Origin: Anaeromyxobacter dehalogenans 2CP-1
GTDB taxonomy: Bacteria > Myxococcota > Myxococcia > Myxococcales > Anaeromyxobacteraceae
Assembly (NCBI RefSeq): GCF_000022145.1
Contig: NC_011891.1
Location: forward strand, 1,500,001-1,564,000
Direction of reading: 5' to 3'
DNA length: 64,000 nucleotides
In this document: positions 39,744 through 48,854 of the stretch, piece after piece
Numbering within the stretch: the stretch's first letter is position 1
Layout of the letters: every line of letters begins with the position of its first letter
Translations under genes and position numbers: made by a program
The notes under the pieces: generated by a model
Databases searched by the model: none
The model's input: only the letters and a program-made list of their open reading frames with translations
What the model was told of the DNA's origin: nothing

Positions 39744-41138
39744 TTACCAGTTGGTGAAGTCGACGCGGTCGCCGACCGCGGAGATGTTCCGCCGCGTCAG
39801 GCGGAGGAAGAAGAAGCCCGCCACCACCGCCGCGGCGACCATCAGGCCCCCGATCACCGGCGCGGTCGCCGGGACGCGCGTCACCAGGATCTGCCAGAGC
39901 AGCGTGGCGACGAAGCAGACGAAGGCGAACGGGACCAGGTACTTCCAGCAGAGGCTCATCATCTGGTCCACGCGGATGCGGGGCAGCGTCCAGCGGACCC
40001 ACACCACCACGTTGAGGAGCACCAGCGTCTTCGCGACGAAGATCAGCATCGAGGCGAGCTGGAGGCCCCACCAGGCCAGGCCGGGGAGGTCGCCGGCGCC
40101 GCGCGCCGCCGCGAACACCTCGGGGCCGGCGAACGGCACCTGCCAGCCGCCGAAGAACAGCGTCACGCTGATCGCCGACATCACCCAGAGGTTGCCGAAC
40201 TCGACCAGGAAGAAGAGCGCGAAGCGGAAGGCGGAGTACTCGGAGAGATAGCCGGCCACCAGCTCCGACTCGGCCTCGGGGAGGTCGAACGGGGTGCGGT
40301 TGCCCTCGGCGAGCTGCGCCACGAAGAAGATCCCGAACGCGACCAGCGCGAACGGGTTCGTGAGCGCGTGCCACTCCCACGGCCAGGCGCCCTGCGAGCG
40401 GATGATGCCCTGCATCGAGAGCGTGCCGGACATGAGCACCGGCACCATCACGGCCAGGCCGGCCGGGATCTCGTAGGAGATCACCTGGGCGGCGGACCGC
40501 ATGCCGCCGAACAGCGCCCACTTGGAGTTGGAGGACCAGCCGGCGATCAGGATGCCGACCACGATGAGCGCGGTGACCGCGGTGATGTAGAAGATGCCGA
40601 CGTTCAGGTCCGCGGCGATGAGGCTCTCGCCGAACGGCAGGGCCACGAACACCAGCGCGAAGCCCACCATCACGAAGTAGGGCGCCGCGCGGAAGAGCAG
40701 CCGGTCCGCCTCGGCGGGGATGAGGTCCTCCTTGAGGAGGAGCTTCACCGCGTCGGCGATCCACTGGAAGAAGCCGGCCGCGCCCACGCGGTTGTAGCCG
40801 ATGCGGCTCTGCATGCGGGCGCTGACCCGCATCTCCCACCACACCGTCATGCCGGAGATGACCGCGCCGAAGGACACGAGGATCAGCGCCAGCACCGCCA
40901 TGGCCACCAGCCACAGCGCGTACCGGCCGCCCTGCGACCACCCGGAGACGTCCACCCCGGCCGCGCGGAGCGCCGCCGCGAGCATGGCGGGCTTGGAGAG
41001 CGGCGACAGCACCAGCACCGCGCCGAGCAGGATGGTGGGCAGCCCGAACCCGACCGCGAGCGTCGCGAGCACGACGCCGCGGGCCGTCCTGCCCGGCCCC
41101 TTGCTCAGGTCCTGGTTCTTGATGGCGGGGGCGTTCAT
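39744..41138 (-). CDS. nuoH: NADH-quinone oxidoreductase subunit H
   Basis: 464 residues, about nine membrane helices, forming part of the quinone chamber. The [20 protein letters not shown] loop with its conserved acidic residues and the [27 protein letters not shown] block (near 110-140) are family signatures. The start overlaps the nuoD stop by ATGA at 41135-41138, so translation is coupled. The N-terminal extension is a little longer than in E. coli (325 residues); the C-terminus also has an extra helix region. Confidence 0.95.
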   Translation of the reverse strand: MNAPAIKNQDLSKGPGRTARGVVLATLAVGFGLPTILLGAVLVLSPLSKPAMLAAALRAAGVDVSGWSQGGRYALWLVAMAVLALILVSFGAVISGMTVWWEMRVSARMQSRIGYNRVGAAGFFQWIADAVKLLLKEDLIPAEADRLLFRAAPYFVMVGFALVFVALPFGESLIAADLNVGIFYITAVTALIVVGILIAGWSSNSKWALFGGMRSAAQVISYEIPAGLAVMVPVLMSGTLSMQGIIRSQGAWPWEWHALTNPFALVAFGIFFVAQLAEGNRTPFDLPEAESELVAGYLSEYSAFRFALFFLVEFGNLWVMSAISVTLFFGGWQVPFAGPEVFAAARGAGDLPGLAWWGLQLASMLIFVAKTLVLLNVVVWVRWTLPRIRVDQMMSLCWKYLVPFAFVCFVATLLWQILVTRVPATAPVIGGLMVAAAVVAGFFFLRLTRRNISAVGDRVDFTNW

Positions 41139-42274
41139 CGATCGATCTCCGGGGCGACGACGTCGAGCGACGAGATGAGGGCCACCAGGTCGGCGACCAT
41201 CAGGCCGCGCGAGATGTCCTCGATGATGCACATGGCGGTGAAGGAGCCGGTGCGGGCGCGCACCCGGTACGCCTTGTTGGTGCCGTCGGAGATCACGTAG
41301 TAGGCGAGCTCGCCGCGCGCGCTCTCCACGCGCCCGATCGCCTCGCCCGCCTCCGGCTTGATGTTGCGGGGCACCTTGGCGGTGATCTCGCCCTCCGGCA
41401 GCGAGTCCAGCGCCTGGCGGACGATCTTCGAGGACTCGGCCATCTCCAGGCAGCGCACGTAGTACCGGTCGAACGAGTCGCCCGAGGTGCCGTAGAAGCC
41501 CTTGCCCACCGGCACGTCGAACTTGAAGTTCGGGTAGGCGCCGTAGGGCAGGTCGCGGCGGACGTCCCAGTCCACGCCCGAGCCGCGCAGGTTCGGGCCG
41601 ACCAGGCCGTAGTTGATCGCCATCGGGCCCGGGATCACCGCCACGTTCGCGAGGCGCTTCACGTAGATCTCGTTGAACGAGATCAGCCGGTCGAACTCGG
41701 CCAGGAACTTGTCGAAGTGGTCGAGGAAGTGGAGGACCTTGTCTCGCCAGCCCTCCGGCAGGTCGAACGCGACGCCGCCGATGCGGTGGTAGTTGTAGGT
41801 CAGCCGCGCGCCGCAGAGCGCCTCGAGCAGGTCGTTGATGGTCTCGCGCTCGCGGATGCCGTGGAGCATCGGCGTGAACGCGCCGATGTCCATGACCATC
41901 GTGCCCACCGACACCAGGTGGGAGGCGATGCGGCACAGCTCGCAGGAGATGGCGCGCAGCCACTGGGCCCGCTGCGGCACCTCGATCTTGAGCAGGCGCT
42001 CGACCGCGATGGCGTAGCCCTCGTTGGCGAACATCGCCGCCACGTAATCCACGCGGTCGGTGTACGGCATGAAGCCGGGATACCCGACCATCTCGCCGAT
42101 CTTCTCGATCGAGCGGTGCAGGTAGCCGACGTCCGGCGTGGCGCGCTTCAGCACCTCACCGTCGGTCTCGACCAGGAAGTTGATGACGCCGTGGGTGGAC
42201 GGGTGCTGCGGGCCGAAGTTGAGGATCATCTCCTCGTTCTGGCGGTCCACGCGGCGGAGGATGAGCTTTTCCAT
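41135..42274 (-). CDS. nuoD: NADH-quinone oxidoreductase subunit D
   Basis: 379 residues, the 49-kDa-type subunit that lines the quinone pocket. [11 protein letters not shown] at 20-30 has the conserved His and the HRSIEKIGE loop follows. It is separate from nuoC (fused in E. coli). The second copy at 45769 is only partly similar, with PSHPAMHG in the same place, so these are old paralogues. Confidence 0.95.
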   Translation of the reverse strand: MEKLILRRVDRQNEEMILNFGPQHPSTHGVINFLVETDGEVLKRATPDVGYLHRSIEKIGEMVGYPGFMPYTDRVDYVAAMFANEGYAIAVERLLKIEVPQRAQWLRAISCELCRIASHLVSVGTMVMDIGAFTPMLHGIRERETINDLLEALCGARLTYNYHRIGGVAFDLPEGWRDKVLHFLDHFDKFLAEFDRLISFNEIYVKRLANVAVIPGPMAINYGLVGPNLRGSGVDWDVRRDLPYGAYPNFKFDVPVGKGFYGTSGDSFDRYYVRCLEMAESSKIVRQALDSLPEGEITAKVPRNIKPEAGEAIGRVESARGELAYYVISDGTNKAYRVRARTGSFTAMCIIEDISRGLMVADLVALISSLDVVAPEIDR

Positions 42275-42283
42275 GTCGTCTCC

Positions 42284-42874
42284 CTACGCCTTGGGGGCGG
42301 CCGCGGCGGCGTCGGGCGCGGCCGGCGGCGCCGCCCTGGCGGCGGCCTCGGCGCGGCGCTGGTCGTCGAGCCGCTTCAGCTCGACGAGCGGGTTCTCGCG
42401 GACGTTGGAGATGCCGTGCCAGCCGCCCGCCTCCTGGTAGTCCTTGCGGAGCGGGTGGCCCACCCAGTCGTCCGGCAGCATCAGCCGGCGCAGGTCCGGG
42501 TGGCCGGGGAAGCTCACGCCGAACAGGTCGTAGACCTCGCGCTCGAACCAGTTCGCGGTCTTCCAGACGGCCTCGACGGTCGGGACGACCGGCGCGGCGC
42601 GGTCCGCCTCGACCTTCAGCACGATCGCGTGGCGGTGCCGGTACGAGAGCAGGTGGTAGACGACCTCGATCACGTTCCGCTTCGGCCAGTCCACCGCGGT
42701 CAGGTCCTCGAGGAAGTCCATCTCGAGGCCGGGCTCGGTGGCGAGGAAGCGGGAGACCTCGACGATCCGCTCCGCCTTCACCACGCAGAACGCGTCGATC
42801 TTCGGCTCGGACAGCGGGCCGACGTCGTCTCCGAACCGCGCCTTCAGCCGCTCGTGGATTTCATGAGTCGTCAT
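42284..42874 (-). CDS. nuoC: NADH-quinone oxidoreductase subunit C
   Basis: 196 residues, the 30-kDa-type subunit. The WFEREVYDLFGVSFPGHPDLRR motif near 115-135 and GHPLRKDY near 150 are diagnostic. The C-terminus carries an Ala/Pro-rich tail. The ATG at 42874 gives the N-terminus expected for the family; the reading frame upstream has no matching extension. nuoB ends 111 bases upstream. Confidence 0.93.
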   Translation of the reverse strand: MTTHEIHERLKARFGDDVGPLSEPKIDAFCVVKAERIVEVSRFLATEPGLEMDFLEDLTAVDWPKRNVIEVVYHLLSYRHRHAIVLKVEADRAAPVVPTVEAVWKTANWFEREVYDLFGVSFPGHPDLRRLMLPDDWVGHPLRKDYQEAGGWHGISNVRENPLVELKRLDDQRRAEAAARAAPPAAPDAAAAAPKA

Positions 42875-42985
42875 TCGTCCCTCTTCTACGGTACAGGGCG
42901 AAGCGGTACGCCCCATCCGAGCGTTCCGCCCCGCCCCGTCCTGAAACTGCCGGTCAGCGAGCTACGAGTGGTGGAAGGGAGGCCG

Positions 42986-43507
42986 CTAGGCACCCTCCGC
43001 CTGCGCTGCCGGGCGACGCTTGGTGGACCAGGGCTCGCTCCGGACGATCTCCTGGAGCCGGAGGAGGCCCTCGGTGAGCGCCTCCGGCCGCGGCGGGCAG
43101 CCCGGGACGTAGACGTCCACCGGGATGACCTTGTCGACGCCCTTGCAGACCGAGTAGCCGAGCTGGAAGAGGCCGCCGCAGTTCGAGCAGGAGCCCATCG
43201 AGATGACGTACTTCGGCTCGGGCATCTGGTCGTAGAGCAGGCGGGCGCGCTCGGCCATCTTGTAGGTGAGCGTGCCGGCCACGATCATGAAGTCGGCCTG
43301 GCGCGGGGAGGCGCGGGGGATCGCGCCGAAGCGCATCACGTCGGCGCGCGGGCCGCCGGTCTGCATCAGCTCGATGCCGCAGCAGGCCAGGCCGAACGTC
43401 AGGTAGTAGAGCGAGCTCGCGCGCGCGAGGTTGATGAGGTTGTCCAGCTGGCTCGTGTGGAGCAGCGTGACGTCGCCGCCGATCCCCGGGTCCATGCGTG
43501 CCGCCAT
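42986..43507 (-). CDS. nuoB: NADH-quinone oxidoreductase subunit B
   Basis: 173 residues. All four N2 [4Fe-4S] ligands are present: the tandem CysCys in GLACCGIEL (near 42), Cys in GSCSNCGG and Cys in VPGCPPRPE. It passes electrons to quinone. It follows nuoA by 82 bases. Confidence 0.95.
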   Translation of the reverse strand: MAARMDPGIGGDVTLLHTSQLDNLINLARASSLYYLTFGLACCGIELMQTGGPRADVMRFGAIPRASPRQADFMIVAGTLTYKMAERARLLYDQMPEPKYVISMGSCSNCGGLFQLGYSVCKGVDKVIPVDVYVPGCPPRPEALTEGLLRLQEIVRSEPWSTKRRPAAQAEGA

Positions 43508-43589
43508 GTGCGAACCGCCTCCTGCCTTGCGCGTCCTGCGTTTGACCGCGATCAGTTGATGAACCGCCGGTGCCGCCCGAGTTGTTCCG

Positions 43590-44027
43590 TCAGGCCGCGC
43601 GGCGCGGCTCGGCGCGGGCAGGCGCCTCCTCGCTCGGCGCGCCCAGCGTCTTGACCCACTCGAGGTCGCCGTGGGCCCAGGCCCAGGCCAGGCCGACCAC
43701 CAGGATGCCGGTGAAGACCAGGAGCTCGAAGAAGGCCACCCAGGCCATGCCCGGACCCTTCGACGTCCAGTCCTTGAAGACCGCCACCACCGGGAAGGTC
43801 AGGGCGATGTCCACCTCGAAGACCAGGAAGACCAGGGCGACGAGATAGAAGCGCGGGTTGAAGTTGAACCACGCGACCCCAACGGGGCGTTCGCCGCACT
43901 CGTAGATGGATGCCTTTTCGGGATTGGGCCACTTCGGACCCAGTGCGCGAGATGCCGCAATTCCACCGAGCGCGAACCCGACGGTGACCACCGCGAACAC
44001 GAGTACGGTACCGAAATCGAAGCCCAT
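43590..44027 (-). CDS. nuoA: NADH-quinone oxidoreductase subunit A
   Basis: 145 residues, three membrane helices. The ECGERPVG loop with its conserved Glu-Cys and the [21 protein letters not shown] helix are family marks. It is the first gene of the leftward operon. A short Ala/Arg tail follows the third helix. Confidence 0.95.
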   Translation of the reverse strand: MGFDFGTVLVFAVVTVGFALGGIAASRALGPKWPNPEKASIYECGERPVGVAWFNFNPRFYLVALVFLVFEVDIALTFPVVAVFKDWTSKGPGMAWVAFFELLVFTGILVVGLAWAWAHGDLEWVKTLGAPSEEAPARAEPRRAA

Positions 44028-44085
44028 GGCTGGCGACCCTTTGTGGACCTATCCTGTCGGCAAATCTAGGGAAACAGGCGGGCGG

Positions 44086-44113
44086 AGTCTACAGAAGGGG
44101 AACCTGATGTCAA
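44086..44113 (-). promoter_or_regulatory. Promoter of the leftward nuo operon
   Basis: On the minus strand, TTGACA (44108-44113), a 16-bp spacer and TAGACT (44086-44091) lie about 60 bases upstream of the nuoA ATG at 44027. Confidence 0.65.
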
Positions 44114-44127
44114 GGGGTGGAAACCCG

Positions 44128-44157
44128 TTGACAAAGGCCATTGGGGCGGGCACTTAA
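44128..44157 (+). promoter_or_regulatory. Promoter candidate of the rightward nuo operon
   Basis: TTGACA at 44128-44133 points toward the nuoA copy at 44188; the best -10 (around 44151-44157, cacttaa) is weak. This -35 is a mirror image of the leftward one, 14 bases apart, giving an inverted repeat TGTCAA-N14-TTGACA with inner GGG/CCC arms, a plausible operator. Confidence 0.45.
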
Positions 44158-44187
44158 CGGGCTCCCCACCCCGACCAGTACCCACCT

Positions 44188-44577
44188 ATGCTGACACCCC
44201 TGCAGATCTACTTCCCGATCGGTGTAGTCCTGCTGGTGGCGGTCGTACTCGCCTTCACGATGCTCGGCCTGGCCAACGTGCTCGGACCGCGCAGACCCAG
44301 CCTGGTGAAGCAGACCCCGTTCGAGTGCGGGTCGGAGCCGGTCGGCTCCGCGCGCGAGCGGTTCGGCGTGAAGTTCTACGTCGTCGCGCTGCTCTTCATC
44401 GTGTTCGACATCGAGGCGATCTTCCTTTACCCGTGGGCGGTGCTGCTGCTGCCGGACGGCCAGGGCTATCCCGGCCTCGGCTGGCCCGGCTTCGTCTCCA
44501 TGGGGATCTTCGTGTTCACCCTGGTCGCGGGCCTCGTCTACGTCTGGAAGAAGGGCGTCCTCGACTGGGCGGATTAG
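44188..44577 (+). CDS. nuoA: NADH-quinone oxidoreductase subunit A, second copy
   Basis: 129 residues, three membrane helices. The ECGSEPVGSARERFGVKFYVV block with the conserved acidic loop is intact. It differs strongly from the first copy in sequence outside this block, so the copies are diverged paralogues. It is first in a rightward operon A-B-C-D-G-H-I; nuoB follows 17 bases later. Confidence 0.95.
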   Translation: MLTPLQIYFPIGVVLLVAVVLAFTMLGLANVLGPRRPSLVKQTPFECGSEPVGSARERFGVKFYVVALLFIVFDIEAIFLYPWAVLLLPDGQGYPGLGWPGFVSMGIFVFTLVAGLVYVWKKGVLDWAD

Positions 44578-44594
44578 AGAGGAGCGACCGCACA

Positions 44595-45143
44595 ATGGCA
44601 TCGGAGCTCGACGGGCTGCCCGTCATCGCCACGCGCCGGGAGGAGGCGGAGGGGTTCCTCCAGGGCCTCGTCTCGAAGAGCCTGGGCTGGGCGCGCAAGT
44701 ACTCCCTGTTCACCTATCCGTTCGTCACGGCCTGCTGCGGCATGGAGTACATGACCATGGCCTCGGCGCGGTACGACTCGGACCGGTTCGGCGCCGCCAT
44801 GCCGCGGTTCTCGCCGCGCCAGGCCGACCTGCTGATGGTGGTGGGCACGGTGAACTGCAAGCAGGCGCCCATCCTCCAGCGCGTCTACGAGCAGATGGCC
44901 GATCCGAAGTGGGTGATGGCGTTCGGCGTCTGCGCCAGCTCCGGCGGGTTCTACGACAACTACGCGACGGTGCAGGGCATCGACCGGGTGATCCCGGTGG
45001 ACGTCTACGTGCCCGGCTGTCCGCCGCGCCCGGAGCAGGTGCTCGACGGCATCATGCTGCTCCAGAAGAAGATCCAGAACCAGTCGCACAAGCTCATCGA
45101 CCGCACGCCGCTCCCGGTGATCTCGGGCGGCGCCGGCCGGTAG
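44595..45143 (+). CDS. nuoB: NADH-quinone oxidoreductase subunit B, second copy
   Basis: 182 residues. N2 cluster ligands are complete: CysCys in TACCGMEYM, Cys in FGVCASSGG and Cys in VPGCPPRPE. The ATG at 44595 was chosen because the frame upstream is antisense-like shadow of nuoA. It lies between nuoA and nuoC with short gaps. Confidence 0.95.
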   Translation: MASELDGLPVIATRREEAEGFLQGLVSKSLGWARKYSLFTYPFVTACCGMEYMTMASARYDSDRFGAAMPRFSPRQADLLMVVGTVNCKQAPILQRVYEQMADPKWVMAFGVCASSGGFYDNYATVQGIDRVIPVDVYVPGCPPRPEQVLDGIMLLQKKIQNQSHKLIDRTPLPVISGGAGR

Positions 45144-45157
45144 GCGCGAGGACCCTC

Positions 45158-45685
45158 ATGTCCAAGGCCGTGATCGCCGCGCTCGTCGAGCGCTTCCCGG
45201 ATGCCGTCCACGCCCCGTACGAGGGCGTCGGCGGCGACGACTGCGCGTTCGTGGAGCGGAGCCGGATCGTCGACGTGTGCCGCTTCCTGAAGGAAGACCC
45301 GTCGCTCGCCTTCAACATGTCGCCGTACATCACGGCGGTGGACTACCTCGGCGCCAGCCCGCGCTTCGAGGTCGTCTACAACCTGCTCTCGACCGTGCAC
45401 AACACGCGCGTGCGCCTGCGGGTGAAGGTGCCCGAGGGGCCCGAGGGCGTCGTGCCGTCGGTCACCGGCCTGTGGCGCGGCGCCGACTGGTTCGAGCGCT
45501 ACTGCTGGGACATGTACGGGATCCCGTTCTCCGGGCACCCCGACATGCGCCGCCTGCTCATGTACGACGAGTTCGAGGGGCACCCGCTGCGCAAGGACTA
45601 CCCGCTGCGCGGCCGGCAGCCGCTGGTCGTCGAGCGCGAGGTGCACGACATCTTCCGCGGGCCCGGGCCCGCGTCGCGCGACTAG
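45158..45685 (+). CDS. nuoC: NADH-quinone oxidoreductase subunit C, second copy
   Basis: 175 residues. WFERYCWDMYGIPFSGHPDMRR near 110-130 and GHPLRKDYPLRGRQP near 150 are the 30-kDa subunit signature. It lacks the Ala-rich C-terminal tail of the first copy. It is a separate gene from nuoD. The start ATG at 45158 is 14 bases after the nuoB stop. Confidence 0.95.
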   Translation: MSKAVIAALVERFPDAVHAPYEGVGGDDCAFVERSRIVDVCRFLKEDPSLAFNMSPYITAVDYLGASPRFEVVYNLLSTVHNTRVRLRVKVPEGPEGVVPSVTGLWRGADWFERYCWDMYGIPFSGHPDMRRLLMYDEFEGHPLRKDYPLRGRQPLVVEREVHDIFRGPGPASRD

Positions 45686-45768
45686 CCGTTTCTTTCCACG
45701 CCGCCGGGCCGCGCCGAGCGCGCTGCGGCGGGCGCCCCTCCGGAAGGACCGGGCGCGCGGAGGACGAG

Positions 45769-47064
45769 ATGAGCGAGGCGAAGGGAGTCGGAGGCATCGA
45801 TCCGCGGGCGACGCCGGGCAGCGCCGGCGCCGGCGAGCGGCCGCCGATGGGGACGCTGTCCCCCCGGGCGGGCGAGGGCGAGCTGTACGCGCCCATGCCG
45901 TCGAAGCACATGGTGATCAACCTCGGCCCCTCGCACCCGGCCATGCACGGCGTGACCCGCGCCGTGGTGGAGCTGAACGGCGAGATCATCGAGGGGATGA
46001 AGCTGGACATCGGCTTCCTCCATCGCGGCTTCGAGAAGAGCTGCGAGAACGTGACCTGGGGCCAGGTGTTCCCGTACACCGACCGGCTCAACTACGTCAG
46101 CTCGATCATGAACAACGTGGGGTTCGCGCTGGCGGTCGAGAAGCTCGCCAAGCTCGAGATCCCCGAGCGCGCCCGGTACCTGCGCGTCATCACCAGCGAG
46201 ATCCACCGCATCTGCGACCACCTCACGCTGGTGGGCGCCATGGCGATGGAGCTCGGCGCGATGACCGTGTTCCTGTACGGCATCGAGGCCCGCGACCTGC
46301 TGTGGGACCGCCTCGCCGAGCTGTGCGGCGCGCGGCTCACCTCGAACTACGCGCGCATCGGCGGCGTGGCGCGCGACATGCCGGAGGGCTGGCAGGAGAA
46401 GACGCTGAAGGTGCTGGACCGCGTCGTCGCCATCCGCGAGGAGATCGGCCAGCTCCTCAACCGCAACCGCATCTTCATCGACCGCTGCCTCAACACCGGC
46501 AAGGTGTCGCGCGAGGACGCGCTGGAGCTGGGCTTCACCGGCCCGTGCCTGCGCGCGTCCGGCGAGCCCTACGACGTGCGCAAGGCGGCGCCGTACCTGG
46601 TCTACGACCGGCTCGACTTCGACATCCCGGTCGGCTCGAACGGCGACAACTTCGACCGCTACCTCATGCGCATGGAGGAGATGCGGCAGTCGGACAAGAT
46701 CATCCGCCAGTGCTTCGAGCAGATGGCGCCCGGCGAGATCATCGTCCAGGACTTCCGCTACGCGCTGCCGCCCAAGCCGCTCGTGTACGGCACCATCGAG
46801 GGCGTGATGGCGCACTTCAAGCTGGTGATGGAGGGGATCAAGGTCCCCGCCGGCGAGGTCTACAGCTACACCGAGGCCGCCAACGGCGAGCTCGGGTTCT
46901 ACGTCGTCTCCGACGGCGGCGGCCGCCCGTACAAGCTCGGCCTGCGAGCGCCGGGCTGGCCGATGCTGGCGGCCCTGCCGGTGATGACCAAGGGTTCGCT
47001 GCTGTCCGACCTCATCCCCACCTTCGACAGCATCAACATGATCGGCGGCGAGGTGGAGCAGTAG
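45769..47064 (+). CDS. nuoD: NADH-quinone oxidoreductase subunit D, second copy
   Basis: 431 residues, including an N-terminal Gly/Pro-rich extension of about 45 residues before the conserved start at NLGPSHPAMHGV. The LHRGFEKSCEN and GGVARDMPEGW segments are conserved. GGAGGACGAG precedes the ATG. nuoG follows after 26 bases. Confidence 0.95.
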   Translation: MSEAKGVGGIDPRATPGSAGAGERPPMGTLSPRAGEGELYAPMPSKHMVINLGPSHPAMHGVTRAVVELNGEIIEGMKLDIGFLHRGFEKSCENVTWGQVFPYTDRLNYVSSIMNNVGFALAVEKLAKLEIPERARYLRVITSEIHRICDHLTLVGAMAMELGAMTVFLYGIEARDLLWDRLAELCGARLTSNYARIGGVARDMPEGWQEKTLKVLDRVVAIREEIGQLLNRNRIFIDRCLNTGKVSREDALELGFTGPCLRASGEPYDVRKAAPYLVYDRLDFDIPVGSNGDNFDRYLMRMEEMRQSDKIIRQCFEQMAPGEIIVQDFRYALPPKPLVYGTIEGVMAHFKLVMEGIKVPAGEVYSYTEAANGELGFYVVSDGGGRPYKLGLRAPGWPMLAALPVMTKGSLLSDLIPTFDSINMIGGEVEQ

Positions 47065-47090
47065 CCTCGCCCGGGAACCAGGAGCCTCCG

Positions 47091-48842
47091 ATGGCCGAAG
47101 AGAAGAAGCCCGACGCCGCGCCGCCCAAGCCGCCCGGCCCCCCGGCCCCGCCGCCGCCGAAGAACCCCGGGTTCGTCACCGCGATCGTGGACGGGAAGGA
47201 AGTCGTGGTGAAGCCCGGCACGACCGTCATCGAGGCGGCGAAGGCGGTCGGGATCGACATCCCGTACTACTGCTACCACAAGCGCCTCAGCATCGCGGCG
47301 AACTGCCGGATGTGCCTGGTGGAGATGTCGAACGCGCCCGGCGGCAAGCTGATGCCGGCCTGCCAGATGCCGGTGGCCGAGGGCGTGACGGTGAAGACCG
47401 ACACGCCGCGCGTGAAGGACCAGCAGCGCGCCACGCTCGAGTTCCTGCTGCTCAACCACCCGGTCGACTGCTCCATCTGCGACCAGGCCGGCGAGTGCAA
47501 GCTGCAGGACTACTACATGGCCTACGACCGGCAGCCCTCGCGGCTGGACGTGCCGAAGGTCGTGAAGGGCAAGCGCGTCGAGCTCGGGCCCACCGTGACC
47601 CTGGACCAGGAGCGCTGCATCCTCTGCACGCGCTGCGTCCGGTTCATGCGCGAGGTGGCCGAGAACCCGCAGCTCGGCGTCGCCCAGCGCGGCAACGAGA
47701 GCTTCATCACCACCTTCCCCGGCCAGCCGCTCGACGACAAGTACGCCGGCAACGTGGTGGACATCTGCCCGGTCGGCGCGCTCACCTCGACCGACTTCCG
47801 GTTCCGCGGCCGCGTCTGGTTCATGAGCTCGGCCCGCTCGGTCTGCACCGGCTGCGCGCGCGGCTGCAACACCTTCCTCGACTACCTGAACGACGTCACC
47901 TACCGCTACCGCCCGCGGGAGAACGACGCCGTGAACCAGGAGTGGATGTGCGACGACGGCCGCACGTCCTACAAGTACCTGAACGCCGGCCGCGTGCTGG
48001 TGGCGCGCGAGGGCCGGGGCGCGAACGCGCAGCCGCTCGCCCGCAAGGTCGCGCCGCGCCGCGCCGCCGAGGTGCTGCTGCCGCACGTCGCGGCGGGCTC
48101 GCTGGCGGTGCTGCTCTCGCCGGTCGCGTCGCTCGAGGACCTCCTGGTGGCCTGCAAGGTCGCGAAGGAGGGGCTGAAGGTCGCCGAGGTCTACGCCGGC
48201 GGCCGCGCCGACGGCTGGCAGGACGACTTCCTGAAGCGCGCCGACGAGAACCCCAACCGCAAGGGGCTCGAGCTCGCCGCGGCCGCCTACGGCCTCGCGG
48301 TCCGGCCGTTCGCGGACCTGGTCGCCGCGGCCGGCGCCGGCAAGGTGAAGGCGCTCTGGGCGGTCGGCACCGAGGTGCCGGACGCGAAGGGCGCCGAGAA
48401 GCTCGGCGCGCTCGAGGTCGTGGCGCAGTCGTACGGCGACACGGCGCTCGCGCAGCACGCCACGGTGCTCCTGCCGGCGTCGCCGCACTCGGAGATGGAC
48501 GGCACGTTCGTCAACTTCGAGGGGCGCGCGCAGCGCTTCGAGATGGCGTACTTCCCGAAGGGCGAGTCGCGGCCGCACTGGGCGCTCGCCGCCGAGGTCG
48601 GGGCGGCGCTGGGGTTGCCGCTCGCGTTCGCGAGCGGCCGCGAGGTGTTCGCGGCGCTCGGGCCGCAGCTCGGGGGCGCGCTGGGCGACTTCGCCTGGGA
48701 CTCGCTGCCGTCCACCGGCAAGCGGCTCGGGATCGTCCCGCTCGCCGCCGGCACCGTCGATGGCCGCCTGCCGGGCAACCGCGACCGCGTGCCGTCCGAG
48801 ACCACCGAGGATTACCGCCGCGCGATGTCGCGCACGTCGTAG
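47091..48842 (+). CDS. nuoG: NADH-quinone oxidoreductase subunit G, short form
   Basis: 583 residues, against 680-910 in many bacteria. A Pro-rich N-terminal extension precedes a [2Fe-2S] ferredoxin domain (YYCYHKRL, NCRMCLVEM, ACQ), the H-x3-C-x2-C-x5-C set (HPVDCSICDQAGEC), a C-x2-C-x2-C set (CILCTRC) with later Cys (DICPVGA), and the molybdopterin-family CTGCARGCN cluster. The C-terminal molybdopterin-like part is shortened. It takes electrons from NuoF, which is not encoded here. nuoH is 12 bases downstream. Confidence 0.95.
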   Translation: MAEEKKPDAAPPKPPGPPAPPPPKNPGFVTAIVDGKEVVVKPGTTVIEAAKAVGIDIPYYCYHKRLSIAANCRMCLVEMSNAPGGKLMPACQMPVAEGVTVKTDTPRVKDQQRATLEFLLLNHPVDCSICDQAGECKLQDYYMAYDRQPSRLDVPKVVKGKRVELGPTVTLDQERCILCTRCVRFMREVAENPQLGVAQRGNESFITTFPGQPLDDKYAGNVVDICPVGALTSTDFRFRGRVWFMSSARSVCTGCARGCNTFLDYLNDVTYRYRPRENDAVNQEWMCDDGRTSYKYLNAGRVLVAREGRGANAQPLARKVAPRRAAEVLLPHVAAGSLAVLLSPVASLEDLLVACKVAKEGLKVAEVYAGGRADGWQDDFLKRADENPNRKGLELAAAAYGLAVRPFADLVAAAGAGKVKALWAVGTEVPDAKGAEKLGALEVVAQSYGDTALAQHATVLLPASPHSEMDGTFVNFEGRAQRFEMAYFPKGESRPHWALAAEVGAALGLPLAFASGREVFAALGPQLGGALGDFAWDSLPSTGKRLGIVPLAAGTVDGRLPGNRDRVPSETTEDYRRAMSRTS

Positions 48843-48854
48843 GAGGGAGAGCCG

